Shown: positions 46,444-57,360, counted from the first letter of the stretch. The stretch: 64,000 bases of DNA from Patella vulgata (GCF_932274485.2 NC_065880.2:76813730-76877729), one strand, 5' to 3'. A program made the numbers and translations. The notes: generated by a model from the sequence alone, not told the origin.

Positions 46444-46797
46444 TGAAATGAAATGGGGTTTAACGTCTTACTGGGCTAATGGAGACTGATATACGCCATG
46501 CAGTGTGATATGATGGAAGTTTTGCCCGGACAGCGGTGCTATGGCCTACTCTTATTTAGAATTCCAACTGCCACATGTTCTTTTACGTGCACGCCAATGT
46601 GTACACGGGACCTCGGTTTTTCGTATCATTCGAACGACTAGACAGCTGTCCTTGCCAGGGCCTCCGTCCTGCACCACTGACACGGGGAAACCAAACCGGG
46701 TAATCCCGATGAACGTACTCGGAAGCGAACGTTCCGGAAGCGAACCCGTAACCTCTAGGCTAGCGAGTGAGCGCCTTACCCACCTACCGTGTCTCCC
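46444..46797 (-). mobile_element. SINE-A, near full length
   Basis: Tail GAAATGAAATGGGGTTTAAC at the left, head CACCTACCGTGTCTCCC at the right. The B-box area has a small tandem duplication (GGAAGCGAACG, GGAAGCGAACC). Confidence 0.88.
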
Positions 46798-46984
46798 TTT
46801 TGTCCACAGTGAGGGGAGAGGGTTCGTTGACTCTTGGCTGCAAGTTAATGTAAAGTTTGCGTGACATACGACTATCGAGGATTAATTAAAATTGGTGATA
46901 GTATATCGATAATATTAACCTGTCCGATTAACACGCTTAGTCATTTTTATCACCATTAAAAGATTATTGTTTGCCATTAAGTAC

Positions 46985-47165
46985 GTTTAACGCGTGCGCT
47001 TTAGATTATAAGGCCCATCATTGTGTAAAGTGGCGCTGTTTCAATCACTCACTGACAATGAGTATAAGGTCGCATCCTATAAGATCCCTACATGCAAGCG
47101 AATTATTGAAGTAAAACTGTATCATGTTAGTCCCAAGCCCTGACCTAGATTGTGGTTGTTAATTT
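46985..47165 (+). mobile_element. SINE-B, diverged
   Basis: GTTTAACGCGTGCGCTTTAG (head), ACATGCAAGCGAATTATTGA and the CCTGACCTAGATTGTGG end. The middle third is deleted. Confidence 0.7.
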
Positions 47166-48006
47166 AATTTTGGGGGAAGAGGGCGGGGATACATGTTCAG
47201 GTACCTGAATAAAACCCAAACTGACTTTCATGGAGTTTTTTTCGAAAAATATGAATGTCTGTAATATTATGAGCTGTTATGAGTGGGATTTTGTGGGAAG
47301 CATTGCGGTCACGAGAGCACGAAACCTTCCGATATTCAGCATTTCACAACCGGAATTACCCTCCTCACTTGTCCGAAAAACGTGATGTGATAGAGACTAC
47401 AGATTTAAATGGAAGCGTTTTCATATTTGGTGTGAAGCCTTAACATTGTGAGAGGATGAATTATATTGATTTTCAAATTTGATGTGAAACATTTGAAGAG
47501 AAGATGATGAAAAATGTAGATTTTCAGCAGTAGATTTTCAGCATTCTAGGACTTTCTGTTGCGGTGAACACTTGTAAACACGATTTAGATCAGAATTCTT
47601 GAAGGCATCCTTTATGTCTTAATAAATTTGATCTGCAACATTCAAGTTTTCCTTCAGATAAACCATTGTCTACTCTATCTTACTTTGAGACATCGGACAT
47701 ATTTCCAAGCCTTGTGTGGCTATCCTATATAAATATTGCAATCCTGATACTGGACAATTGAAATTCTTCGTGTTTAATATAGATTCATTTTGAAATACTA
47801 CCAAAACAATAATGTTATAATGTCAGATTTGAAAAGTTTAGGGTTTTGTTCCCTTTTAAGATATATCCATTGGCAATTTAGTTTTGTAACAGATTATAAA
47901 TTTAACGACAAATGGTTTATCTTCAATTTCTTCTGCGTAACGATATAAATCAAAACTGGTGGGTTGGTTTGCCTACACAGTCCTACACACAATCGGAAAT
48001 TAATTG
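47166..48006. other. Unassigned intron sequence
   Basis: Two short blocks resemble the internal units of the 2.3-kb element at 1140-3440 (near 47420-47490: TTTTCATATTTGGTGTGAAG, TTTGATGTGAAACATTTGA), but too weakly to call a copy. Confidence 0.45.
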
Positions 48007-48165
48007 AAACGAAATGGGGTTTAAACTCCAAATGTGTCTACTCCATCCGGACAAGTACTGACGGGCATATAACATGCCGTGTGCTATGCAGGATATTTTG
48101 TCCGGAAAGCGGCGCTACGGCATGCTCTTATTTATAATTCTAACGGTCCTTTTACGTGTCAGGCC
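48007..48165 (-). mobile_element. SINE-A tail-half fragment
   Basis: GAAACGAAATGGGGTTTAAA to GGTCCTTTTACGTG; head half lost and followed directly by a SINE-B. Confidence 0.8.
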
Positions 48166-48345
48166 ATTGGGAGAGAGAGAGCGGGGGGGGGGGCGAGATT
48201 GCACTTGAAACAATTAGGTCAACATACTATCATGATATGATTCCATTTTATTTCAACAATACGGTTGTGCGTAGGGTTCTTTAGCTGTGGGAGGAATCGA
48301 GGTGACAATACGCATTGTCACGTACAAGCGCGACACGAACTCTAT
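48166..48345 (-). mobile_element. SINE-B fragment
   Basis: AG/G-rich tail, CTTGAAACAATTAGGTCAAC, TTTCAACAATACGGTTGTGC, ending GTACAAGCGCGACACG. Shares its 3' variant with 49876-50125, so the two form a subfamily. Confidence 0.75.
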
Positions 48346-48366
48346 GTTATTATTTCTCTTGGAGGA

Positions 48367-48537
48367 GGGGGGGGGGTGGATGGCTGAATGGTTAGCGTGC
48401 GCGCGCTGTATCATAAAGTCTGTCATTGAGTCGACTGGCGTGGTTTCGAATCCCCAGTTGTACGTGACAAGGAGTAGGGTCGCCTGTCCAACCTCGTGGG
48501 TTTTCTCCGGGTCCTCCGGTTTCCTCCCACTGCATCC
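48367..48537 (+). mobile_element. SINE-B 5' half
   Basis: Very close to the copy at 16994 from GGATGGCTGAATGGTTAGCG to CCGGTTTCCTCCCACTGC, where it stops abruptly. Confidence 0.88.
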
Positions 48538-48616
48538 ACCACAAAACGTATTTAAATCTACTAAATATCGCAGGAAGTGATGGTATCGAGAGTTGATTAT
48601 GATCTGGATAAGTTAA

Positions 48617-49096
48617 ACATACATTATGCAAGAGCTAAATCTGCCTGTTGCAGGTATTTTTAGGCCCGAAATTTTATCTAATTAATTAGACATTATAATT
48701 AACTTATGCAGACCATAAACAACTCTCGATGTCAACGCTAGCCTGCGATATTTACTGCATTAGGATCCGATTTGCTGCTCAACTTTCATTCATGATTTAA
48801 TCATGAAATGGATAATCGAGACTATGATTTTATCGTACCAACTTTAGTAATGATGATCGAGGCTAGGCCGAAAATTCGATCATTAAAATCTCGGTTCAGA
48901 TTGGATCAATTTGGCTGAAATGTTCATCATATACCCTTACATTATCTAGATTTTAACTATTATAGTGAGAACTGCTAGCTAATTATCTAATCTCCCATAA
49001 TGTATCTTTGATTAATAACTAATGAATAGTTTATATAACATTTCAGGCCTAAAGAAAAACATGCAATAGGCGGGTTTAGCCCTTGCATAATGTATG
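48617..49096 (+). mobile_element. MITE-1 copy with extended inverted end
   Basis: Flanked by TTAA at 48613-48616 and 49097-49100. The normal MITE-1 body is followed by an extra 85-base inverted copy of its left end (about 49012-49096), so the element has long inverted arms. Either this is the full family form, of which other copies lost an end, or a secondary fusion. Confidence 0.7.
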
Positions 49097-49122
49097 TTAA
49101 ATTCCGAGAAATAAGAAATAAA

Positions 49123-49487
49123 ATGAAATGAAATGGGTTAAACGTCCTACTGTTCTGCACTGACTGGGCTAATGAAGATAGACATATGCCATACAGTGTG
49201 CTGTCGACGATATTGATACCCGGAAAGCGCAACGGTCTACTTTTATATCGAATTCCAACTGTCAAGGGTTCTTTTACGTACACGCCAATGTGTACACTGG
49301 ACTTTGGTTTTCCGTCTGACCCGACAAACTATACGTTCTCCCTTGCCTGACCTCCTATTCTGCACCACTGACAATCGGGAACCACGCCAGAAAATTCCGA
49401 TGAACTTTCTCGGTCAACGCCAGGATCGAACACGGGACCTCCAGGTTAGAGAGCTAAAGTGTTTCGTACTGAGCCACCGTGGATCCT
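49123..49487 (-). mobile_element. SINE-A, near full length
   Basis: Tail AAATGAAATGGGTTAAACG at the left, head ACTGAGCCACCGTGGATCC at the right; B-box region CAGGATCGAACACGGG. A few base changes and a short deletion near CGGAAAGCGCAACGG. Confidence 0.9.
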
Positions 49488-49835
49488 GTCCACAAGAAGA
49501 GAGAATGGATGAAGAGAACCTGCGTGGTGTTTAGAGCCTATGGATTTGCACCCGACGGCTCGGGGTAGACATCGATTACATAATTTTCGTAAAAAGTCAG
49601 TTATCTCGGTATATTTTTCTGAAAATAAAATTATTTAGCGATTAAATACAAATTACTCTAAAGGCCACAATTCTTACAATAATTAACCTTTTCATAGTCG
49701 AAAGACAATGATCAGTTTTAGAATAATTACTTTTTATACGCCCCCTTTTATCAGTGACGTCACCCGCGTCATCACTGTATACAATATTCGAATCACCATA
49801 AAGCCTTTAACTCAATCTTCATGCGACGAGAAATA

Positions 49836-49874
49836 AAATGAAATGGGGTTTAGCGTCCTACTTTTTTCTGCGTC

Positions 49875-49875
<1 letters not shown>
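49836..49875 (-). mobile_element. SINE-A tail fragment
   Basis: GAAATAAAATGAAATGGGG and TTTAGCGTCCTAC only, then a SINE-B begins. The same order recurs at 25577 and 48007. Confidence 0.7.
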
Positions 49876-49905
<30 letters not shown>

Positions 49906-50125
49906 TTACACTTGAAACAATTAGGTCAACATACTATCATGAGATGGTTCAATTTTATTTCAACAATACGCTTGTGCGTAGGGGTCGTTAGCTGTGGGAT
50001 TAATCGCGTGGACCCGGACAAAAAAAACCCGAGGATGGACAAACGACCATATGCATTGTCACGTACAAGCGACGAATTGAAATCGGGCCACTTGACTCAA
50101 TGACAGACCTGATGATACCCCCCCC
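49876..50125 (-). mobile_element. SINE-B, near full length variant
   Basis: (AG)n tail, CTTGAAACAATTAGGTCAAC (a variant 3' end shared with 48166), TTTCAACAATACGCTTGTGC, then CACTTGACTCAATGACAGAC; ends in a C-run that replaces the head. Confidence 0.8.
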
Positions 50126-50640
50126 CCACCCTCCCAGGGTAGATCTATATGATTATTGAACTATAACCAGCCTCTGATCAATACATGCACATATACAATG
50201 CATGGTTCATATCTAGCTTATTTTAAGCAAAGCAAAAGTAGTAAAGAACACAAACGGCGTTTCATAGAACTATTCGAGCCTCTCATAATGATTAGTGATT
50301 TATACTAGAGTAGGCCATATCACGCAAGTCGCAAGTGGTATAAAACCATAAAGACAGGCATAAACTACATCAAAGCATTCTTATCAAACACACGCATCGA
50401 CCCAGTTAACTGTAAAAGTTGAATCTATCCTTTCATATTTACAAAGATATGATGAATTAAACCATTCGCCATTCTCTGCAGACGCTATAAAAAAACATGT
50501 GGTTATATCGTTTAGCGGACCATTTTGCCATTTTGTAACACTGGGTGATTATCCGCCGTTAATATTTTGGCTTTGAATACCAAATTGAATACATTGTAGC
50601 GTCAATTAAGCATTGAAAAATTAGTTTTGTCCGAAATATG

Positions 50641-51186
50641 AACATAAGATTCTATTGATGCAAGAACTAAATCAGCCTATTGCTTTTTTTTTTTTTTGCT
50701 TTTTTCTTGGGGGGGGGGGGTATATAAATTATTATTTAGACATTATGACACGCTCATAATCAAATCTTTCCCCGTTGTTAGTTGTGTGGGACAGATGGTA
50801 TGTTAAGGCGCAGCGTATAGTCGTGCGGATGGGATGGCGTGCACGTAAAAATCCCTTAGCAGTTGGAATTCGACATAAGAGTATGCAGTAACGCCGCTGT
50901 TCAGGCAAATTTTGTTCATAGAACACAGTATGGTGTATGTCCATCTTCATTAGCCCAGTCGGAGCAGAACAGTAGGACGCTAAATCCCATTTAATTTCAT
51001 GGTCATTTCAAAACTTGCTATACCATCTGATGGTTGATATATTGAATGGATTAAACCACAGTACTTCAAACACTCATGATTTCGCTCAGAATAAAGAAAT
51101 TTGACTGAAATTTTCAATATATTTTTTTTTCATCATCTAAAGCAAGAACGACCAATTCTTTATCTAAATCTCATATAATGTATATT
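50641..51186 (+). mobile_element. MITE-1 copy split by a SINE-A
   Basis: The left part (50641-50774, including a poly-T and poly-G run) and the right part (51001-51186) are MITE-1 sequence. The middle is a 5'-truncated SINE-A at 50775-51000. The right side is followed by TTAA at 51186-51189. Confidence 0.65.
50775..51000 (+). mobile_element. SINE-A, 5'-truncated, nested in MITE-1
   Basis: Body from GTGTGGGACAGATGG to CCCATTTAATTTCAT, with a deletion of about 25 bases before GGCGTGCACGTAAAA. Confidence 0.8.
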
Positions 51187-51629
51187 TAATATCCAAATGT
51201 TATTTGTCATCGCTAGTTCTATTTTAATTTAAATAATGGAATATATTTTTGCCCATTATAACTATCATGCTGTAGCTTTATACCTCTTATCACGCTACAT
51301 TACATACATTACTACAACAATTTGGCACTATTTCCATAACTACAAGATTGCAAAATGCCTGTTTTCTTTATCAACACGGATTTAATGTCAGCAATAATAT
51401 GCCGGATCTTCTGCACTTAAGAATCATTTATGTAACTTACAACGCTAGAAGAAATTTATCATTAAACCGATATTGGATTACCATTTTGCGGTTTACGTAA
51501 TTATAATATTGGTAATAACGGTTTGGCGCATCCGGTAGACTTCAGCGAAATGAATTTAATTACCTGAAAATTTGGTATTTTTCTATGTTAATGTAATACA
51601 ACATTTTGTACATAGTGAAATAATTTTCG

Positions 51630-51838
51630 TTGATACAAATGAAATGAAATGAAATGGAGTTTAGATGAAACAAATGAAAGTGACGTTTAGGTGATACAAT
51701 TGAAATGATGTTTGGGTGATACAAATGAAATGAAATGACGTTTATGTGATAAAATGAAATGGCAATTACATGAAATGGAGTTTAGGTAATTAAGTTTAAT
51801 GACGCTTAGGTGATACAAATGAAGTGACCGTTAGGTGG
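51630..51838. repeat. Minisatellite apparently grown from a SINE-A tail
   Basis: Begins like a minus-strand SINE-A tail (AAATGAAATGAAATGGAG, then TTTAG) and continues in about seven degenerate units of 25-35 bases of the type GGTGATACAAATGAAATGAC. The rest of a SINE is absent. Confidence 0.7.
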
Positions 51839-52942
51839 TCATATTGTTACGTTGGGTTTGTATTTCTGCATATAGGATTGTCTTGGATTTATGTTGTTAT
51901 CAAGAGTCCAGTAAAAACAAGTACCTATCTTGAAGATCATCCAAACATCTAGGAATCCGGCATTTTATTATAAAGGGAAACATATCAATTTAGCATAGCG
52001 ATTTAAAGGTTTCAGACCACATTATTATTGAACTACATTGTACTTTGGAAAGGCAGAATAGTGAAGTGGCTATTAATGGCAATACAGATGAAATCAAATG
52101 CCCCGGGGCGATTGGCTGAGGTTATTCAAGGCACGGTTATCGTAATATTAAACTGAATATTTCCTTGGTCACGATCATAAAAGTTGTCGTCTACTACTAC
52201 GCTACAAAGGAATGTACTTCCATGGGCATAGGCGGCCAATCTCAGTTGGGGGTGGCTGAGGCTATTTGCTCGAAAATTTTCTTTGTCACCTGAATTTTCA
52301 AAATGAATCAATCATTAACTAAAAACGAGTTTTCCACAAATGTTATTGCACGAGGTCTTAAGTATTATAGTTTTCAAACCGTGTGTGGTACCATGTGTCT
52401 TTCCGTCCGACGTAGAGAGCGGACTACGCAAACCGGTTGCCACATACCTCCTTTTTTACTACATATCTTAGAGGTCTTGTAATCGTCTAGTATTTTCACT
52501 TGTCGTCTTTGCTTCCCCTCCACGTTGTGTATGTACTTCTTACTGTTTTCTCAGTTAATTAAGACGTTTGTCTTCTCAGGAATAACAATGCAAGAGTTCA
52601 TCTTTACATTTTATATATCATAGCTGGATACATAGATACAAGCATAGTAGATAACAATACTAAAGTCGTTCTCTGAAACCCCATCATGCCAGACTCGCTG
52701 GGGCGAGTCTGCTGATATAAATTGCTACATCTTTTTCCTTCTAGAATCAAGCTGTTTTCTGACCAATGCTCACAAATATGATAGTTTTGTAGCTTTGTGT
52801 TTTGGACCTTCAATTATCTAGTTGGTCAAATATGATGTAAATAATTATAGAGATTGGTTAATTAAGCCATATGTTGTAATAGTAATTTTCCGATCAAGTG
52901 TTAACTATGATATTCTCATTCCCAAGGAACCAGCTAATGTTT
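51839..52942. other. Unassigned intron sequence
   Basis: No repeat family or exon recognised. Confidence 0.5.
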
Positions 52943-53180
52943 ACCAAATTATAACTCTTTTTTTACATACCAATCTGTCACTCATTCTTGAGTGCATTAG
53001 ATACGACTTAACCAAAGATATTAATTGATATAATGCTACTAACTAAAAGAGCAAAAATTCTACAAAAGTCTTACACCAAATTATAACTCCTTTTTACATA
53101 CCAATCTGTCATTTAATCTTGAGTGCATTAGATACAACTTAGCCAAAGATATTAATTAATATAATGCTACAAACTAAAAG
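52943..53180. repeat. Two-copy direct repeat, period about 132
   Basis: 52943-53049 and 53076-53180 share ACATACCAATCTGTCA, TTGAGTGCATTAGATAC and AAGATATTAATT at high identity. Confidence 0.85.
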
Positions 53181-53216
53181 TCTTATACATAATCCGCGAG
53201 AAATGTCAATTTACGT

Positions 53217-53282
53217 ATATATGGTATATGGCCTCATTTATATGATATATGGTCTCATTTCTATGACATATGGTCTCATTGC
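53217..53282. repeat. Short tandem repeat of about 21 bp
   Basis: Three to four units of ATATGGTCTCATTTCTATG. Confidence 0.8.
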
Positions 53283-53880
53283 CCGACAAATGGACGGTTC
53301 ACGTCAGACAATTCAATTTGACCCATGTTTTCATGATCTTGACACTAAATTATATTTTAACTTTTGATCATAATGCAGCCGATCAACTCATTTAAATGCT
53401 AAATTTTGCTAAGGTGAAAACATAAAAATAAACAAACGGACACGGTAACTAATATCGACAAAAGTAAATACTGGATAAAGGGACGCCATGAATATTTACG
53501 GCAAGGTAGATAACAAATATACAGAAACCACCAGTCTTAAAATATTCAACTATTTACTAATAAAGTAAAATTTCCTTGGTAGATGTAAACCTTAAATAAT
53601 GAGATGATAAAGACAGGGCTCGTTTCACCCTATACTAAATAGATTTCCTTTAAGGTTATTACATGGAACATGGCACTGACCTGTCGGTGTCAATTACTGG
53701 TAGGCTGGAATATATGGACAGTGTGTCTTAATAAAGGATACATGGCCACCCAGCTAGAGTGTGGGGCTGATAATGCATGTGCATGGTAACTGCTCCCTAG
53801 CCGCTACCCCAGTACTTCACAAAATAAAATATTGAGACCATGTTTGCTATTTCCACAATGTCAAACTTTTCTTAAAATAT

Positions 53881-54177
53881 GCAAGACGCGCTGGTTCGCT
53901 AGACTGGAAGTAGCGGGTTCGATCTCGGTGTTGGCCGATAAAGTTCATCGGGATTTTCCGGCGTGATTTCTCCTTGTCAGTGGTGCAGGACGTAGAGTCT
54001 GACAAGGACAGTTGTCCAGTCGTTCGGATGGGACAAAAAACCGAAATTCCATGTACACATTGAAAATCTATGTAAGAGTAGACATAGCACCGCTGTCCGA
54101 GCAAAATTACCCTCACGGCACACTTTATGGTGTATGCCCATCTTCATTAGAACAGTATTACATTAAACCCCATTTCA
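53881..54177 (+). mobile_element. SINE-A ending 42 bases before receptor exon 2
   Basis: 5'-truncated in the head (starts GCAAGACGCGCTGG), B box GGGTTCGATCTC, tail CCCCATTTCA. A 14-base duplication TTTTCTTAAAATAT lies at 53867-53880 and 54178-54191. The polypyrimidine tract and acceptor of exon 2 lie in the 42 untouched bases after it. Confidence 0.93.
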
Positions 54178-54233
54178 TTTTCTTAAAATATTTGCATATA
54201 TGATTCAAATTTAATTTTTTTTTCTATTTTCAG

Positions 54234-54698
54234 ATGATACGTATGATGATTACGGTAGTAGTTTTCTACGCTTTATGCTGGCTTCCAATACACACAGTAA
54301 CATTAATCGGTGATCAACACCCTTCTATCTATAATCTTCCTATGATGCCTGTATTATGGATGCTATTTCATTGGCTTGCAATGAGCAACAGTTGTTATAA
54401 TCCAATCATTTATATCTGGATGAGTCCAAAATTTCGAACTGGACTAAAACTCTCCTTTCAACGTTGCACGCGAAGGCGTAGTTTACAACAACAACCGTCG
54501 GATGATAATTTAAACGTGAAACCAGAAGACGTGGCAAAGAAAAAGACGGTTTATTGTTGTTTGTTGGAGGACAAAAGACGTCGTTTTCACGATGGCTATA
54601 CACCGTATCGGCTGAGTCATTGTGCGTATCCCCCTCCTCCAAGACTTATGCCGCTAGATCGTTTACGACTTTCAGCAAGCATACACAGCGATACGTGA
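54234..54698 (+). CDS. Neuropeptide-type class A GPCR, coding exon 2 (residues 233-386, TM6, TM7, C-tail)
   Basis: Second and last coding exon of the receptor. It is preceded by a pyrimidine-rich tract and TTTTCAG ending at 54233, and is in phase 0, so it joins exon 1 as AAAKQK-MIRMM without altering a codon. TM6 carries CWLP (247-250). TM7 carries HWLAMSNSCYNPIIY, in which N288-P289-x-x-Y292 is the NPxxY motif. The HWLAMSNSCYNP stretch is typical of RYamide, leucokinin and tachykinin-related receptors. Helix 8 (KFRTGLKLSF) is followed by C310, a possible palmitoylation site, then a basic tail with Ser/Thr residues (for example SLQQQPSDD and the end SASIHSDT) suited to kinase and arrestin control. 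The TGA is at 54696-54698. The 386-residue total is normal for the family. No clear AATAAA was found close behind the stop, so the 3' UTR end is unknown. Confidence 0.93.
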   Translation: MIRMMITVVVFYALCWLPIHTVTLIGDQHPSIYNLPMMPVLWMLFHWLAMSNSCYNPIIYIWMSPKFRTGLKLSFQRCTRRRSLQQQPSDDNLNVKPEDVAKKKTVYCCLLEDKRRRFHDGYTPYRLSHCAYPPPPRLMPLDRLRLSASIHSDT

Positions 54699-55026
54699 CA
54701 AATCAGCCATGGTACATGTAAATCGTGTGTATAACTTCTATCAAAACTAACTCATTAATACCTTCATAAGTGATCGCCTTTTATGATAGTAAAACATTCA
54801 TTTATGTCTGAAAATAGATTTCTGTGGACGTTGTGAACTAACGTGTTGTGATGAATGTCTCCTATTTATAGTGCTAAAAACGTTTGTATATAACAGAAAG
54901 GTGACATAGTATAACAAGTTATAACCAATGCAGAACAGTATCCAATATACGATATCCGTGATTTATTGGGTCCTCCTTCCAATGATACATATGGCGTATT
55001 GGGTCCTGTTTGCAATGAAACATATA

Positions 55027-56554
55027 CTATTCAAAAAAAGTAGGGGATATTTGATTTTTAAGTGTTATTAAAGTCACCTAATGAAACTGACGAAGAAACA
55101 AATGACAAAATGAAATGAAGTTCACATTCATCGATTTATTCCAAATGATCGTTAGACTAAGTAAGGCACAGACTGACCATTATAAGGGTAAAATGATACC
55201 CGGGGTCAAACAGCAAAGTTACCACAGCATCACAACCAAGTCAGTAACGGGTAAATCCTCCTCTGTTTGCCAAACAAGCATTGATCCGACGTGGCATACT
55301 CCTTATGAGACGTCTAAGGTCATTTTGGTCCAGATTGTCCCATTCCTGTTGCAACGCAGCAGCAAGTTCTTGGACATTGGCAGAACGTTGTTGACGTTGA
55401 CGTACCCTCTGTCCAAGCATGTCCCAGACATGCTCGATGGGGGAGAGGTCGGGACTCAGTGCTGGCCAAGGTAATGTGGTGATGTTCTGTTGTTGGAGGT
55501 AACCTGTAACGATCCTGGCCCTGTGACATCTTGCGTTGTCATCCTGGAAGATGAAACGGCGGCCATGACGTCGTGCGAACGGCACAACATGGACTGCCAA
55601 GATGTTGTCCCGGTAGTACTGGCCTGTAACACGCCCTGCAACAACATGTAAAGCCGTTCTTCCAGCAACAGTGATGCCTCCCCACACCATAACAGAACCA
55701 CCCCCAAATCGATCATGTCTGATGAGGTTAACGTCTTGGAAGCGCTCGTTTCGACGACGCCACACCCTCCTACGTCTGTCCAAAAAATCAACAGTGAACC
55801 TTGACTCATCTGAAAACATCACATTGCTCCAGCGTCGATTATCCCAGTGTTGACGATCCCTACACCAACGACGTCTTGCCTGAATGTGATGATCTCTCAA
55901 ACAAGGGATCACGCGAGGACGTCGGGCGCGAAGGTGACCCCCTATGCAGTCGATTCCGAATCGTCTGGCCACTCACTCTCACACCAGTGTCTGTTTGAAG
56001 ACGAGCGCTGATCTGATTTGCTGTGATGACATGATTTCTCAAGGCCAAGGTACGGATAAATCGATCCTGGGCTTGAGTTGTCGCCCTTGGTCGACCTGAG
56101 CGTGGTCTGTACTGTACAGATTGTGTATCACGGTATCTGGACCATAGCCTGCTTATGACAGACTGAGAAACATTCATCGTCCGCGCCACAACCGCCTGTG
56201 TTGTGCCGATCTGTAGCATGCCAAGGGCACGTAACCTTTCATTTTGGGTAAGCCGACGCATATCAAAATTTGTTTTCTGGTCACAAAAACAATTAAACTG
56301 ATGTTTCCACCCTGGAATTCAATGCCACAATGACTGTAACCTTCAAAGTCAGAGTCGTGAAAATCTTGGGTTGGACCCCCATGATGATCCCAAGCATCAC
56401 CTGCATCCCATGCGGTAGCTATTGGTGCGTTTGGGCGTCACATGTAACTGGAAATGTTTCTTCTGTTAGGTTCTATAGTGACTTTTTTCGTAGTCATTTG
56501 CATATTTTAGTATTATGCCCCCAAATTCAAATATCCCCTACTTTTTTTGAATAG
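55027..56554 (-). mobile_element. Tc1/mariner-superfamily DNA transposon, nearly whole
   Basis: A 1,528-base element bounded by perfect 28-base terminal inverted repeats (55027-55054 and 56527-56554), beginning CTATTCAAAAAAAG, with a TA target duplication on each side (55025-55026, 56555-56556). It carries one transposase gene on the minus strand filling most of the interior. Perfect ends and an almost open reading frame point to recent activity. It lies about 330 bases after the receptor stop codon, so it may fall in the 3' UTR or just beyond. Confidence 0.95.
55241..56261 (-). pseudogene. Tc1/mariner DDE transposase with a single frameshift
   Basis: Cut-and-paste transposase of about 340 residues, the usual Tc1 length. 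The N-terminal part has paired-type helix-turn-helix sequence (TQAVVARTMNVSQSVISRLW) followed by the GRPR motif. The catalytic part has FSDESRF (first D), FQDDNARCH (second D) and DLSPIEHVWD (E), with 34 residues between the second D and the E, so it is DD34E. It ends GGFTRY, as many family members do. The two halves are in different frames. The shift fits one extra G in the G-run at 55938-55942, after NRLH. No other stop was seen. As it stands it probably makes no active enzyme. Confidence 0.92.
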
Positions 56555-56667
56555 TATATATATGAAGTATATTCGACCTGGTCTCAAAATCTTTTCCCCC
56601 GGTGCAGAACAGTGTATTATAACAATATACAAGTATCCAATATACGATATTGGGTCATTTTTTCAAT

Positions 56668-56692
56668 GATATATATATATATATATATATAC
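56668..56692. repeat. TA microsatellite
   Basis: About eleven TA units between the mariner element and its older relative; a similar run lies near 59970-59985. Confidence 0.85.
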
Positions 56693-56953
56693 GATGTTTA
56701 TGACGTGTTGGGTCCCTTTTCCCAATGATATATATGTATGATGTACTTGGCAATGTCGCGAAGTCCTTTCTCCCATACTTCAAAAACATTTTTATTAGGG
56801 TTGGAGAGAGTTGTAACCTACACGCAAGGATTCATAAAGTTTGAGTGAACATTTAAATACGTCTTCAACCCTCAAACCTAATTCACACACATACATGTAT
56901 ACTGAGACGCAATGAAAACGCTGGCGAGACATACTGCAAGCGGGGTGTGATTT

Positions 56954-57360
56954 TTAACAACAGTGAATCAGCAACAACCTATGAATGCCATGACGCCGTG
57001 ACAGTGAACTGTAGGCACACGGGGTAAAGTCCACCTCTAATAACCACTCGGGCTTGCGGTCTCCTCCGTTACAATTCTGTTTCGAGATGACGGAAATTTT
57101 GCAGATGGCAATGGTGGGAGAACGACGTCCATGACTACACCACACGTGCTCGACTGGTGAAAGATCAGTATAAAGACTGGGCCACGCGGGCACTGCAGTC
57201 TGTATATTATGGGACATAACGTCGGCCTCCACTTAGGGTGATAATGCAGACAACTGTTTCCAGGGAAACTTGCGAGAGGAGCCAGACATGTTTTAGTTTA
57301 AGAAGCCCATGGTGATACATGTTGAATACGCTCGGCATTATCATACAGGAACATGTGCTG
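56954..57360 (-). mobile_element. Old Tc1-like transposase relic
   Basis: The minus strand encodes AVPAWPSLYTDLSPVEHVW, a clear match to the family's catalytic-E region, followed by a degraded C-terminal end (SLSRRHGIHRLLL). About 200 bases upstream on that strand, in another frame, is FLYDNAERIQH, like the second-D motif. The spacing is too long for an intact gene, so there has been an insertion or rearrangement. It differs clearly from the neighbour at 55027-56554 and is older. Inverted ends were not found. Confidence 0.65.

Larger units (their letters stand above)
24896..54233 (+). other. 29,338-base phase-0 intron of the receptor gene
   Basis: Runs from the GTAATA donor to the TTTTCAG acceptor. 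Its length comes almost wholly from inserted SINEs, MITEs and minisatellites, listed separately. A SINE-A copy starts roughly 60 bases inside the donor, and another ends 42 bases before exon 2. No other coding exon was recognised inside it on either strand, although a small nested gene with short exons could be missed by eye. Confidence 0.85.

Noticed and set aside
48287-48580. 97-codon frame on + strand (and the similar ones at 16993 and 37517)
   Set aside because: They read through SINE-B body sequence; the shared VACPTSWVFSGSSGFLP peptide is a translated SINE.
55671-55853. Plus-strand frames across 55.1-56.0 kb
   Set aside because: Antisense shadows of the mariner transposase.
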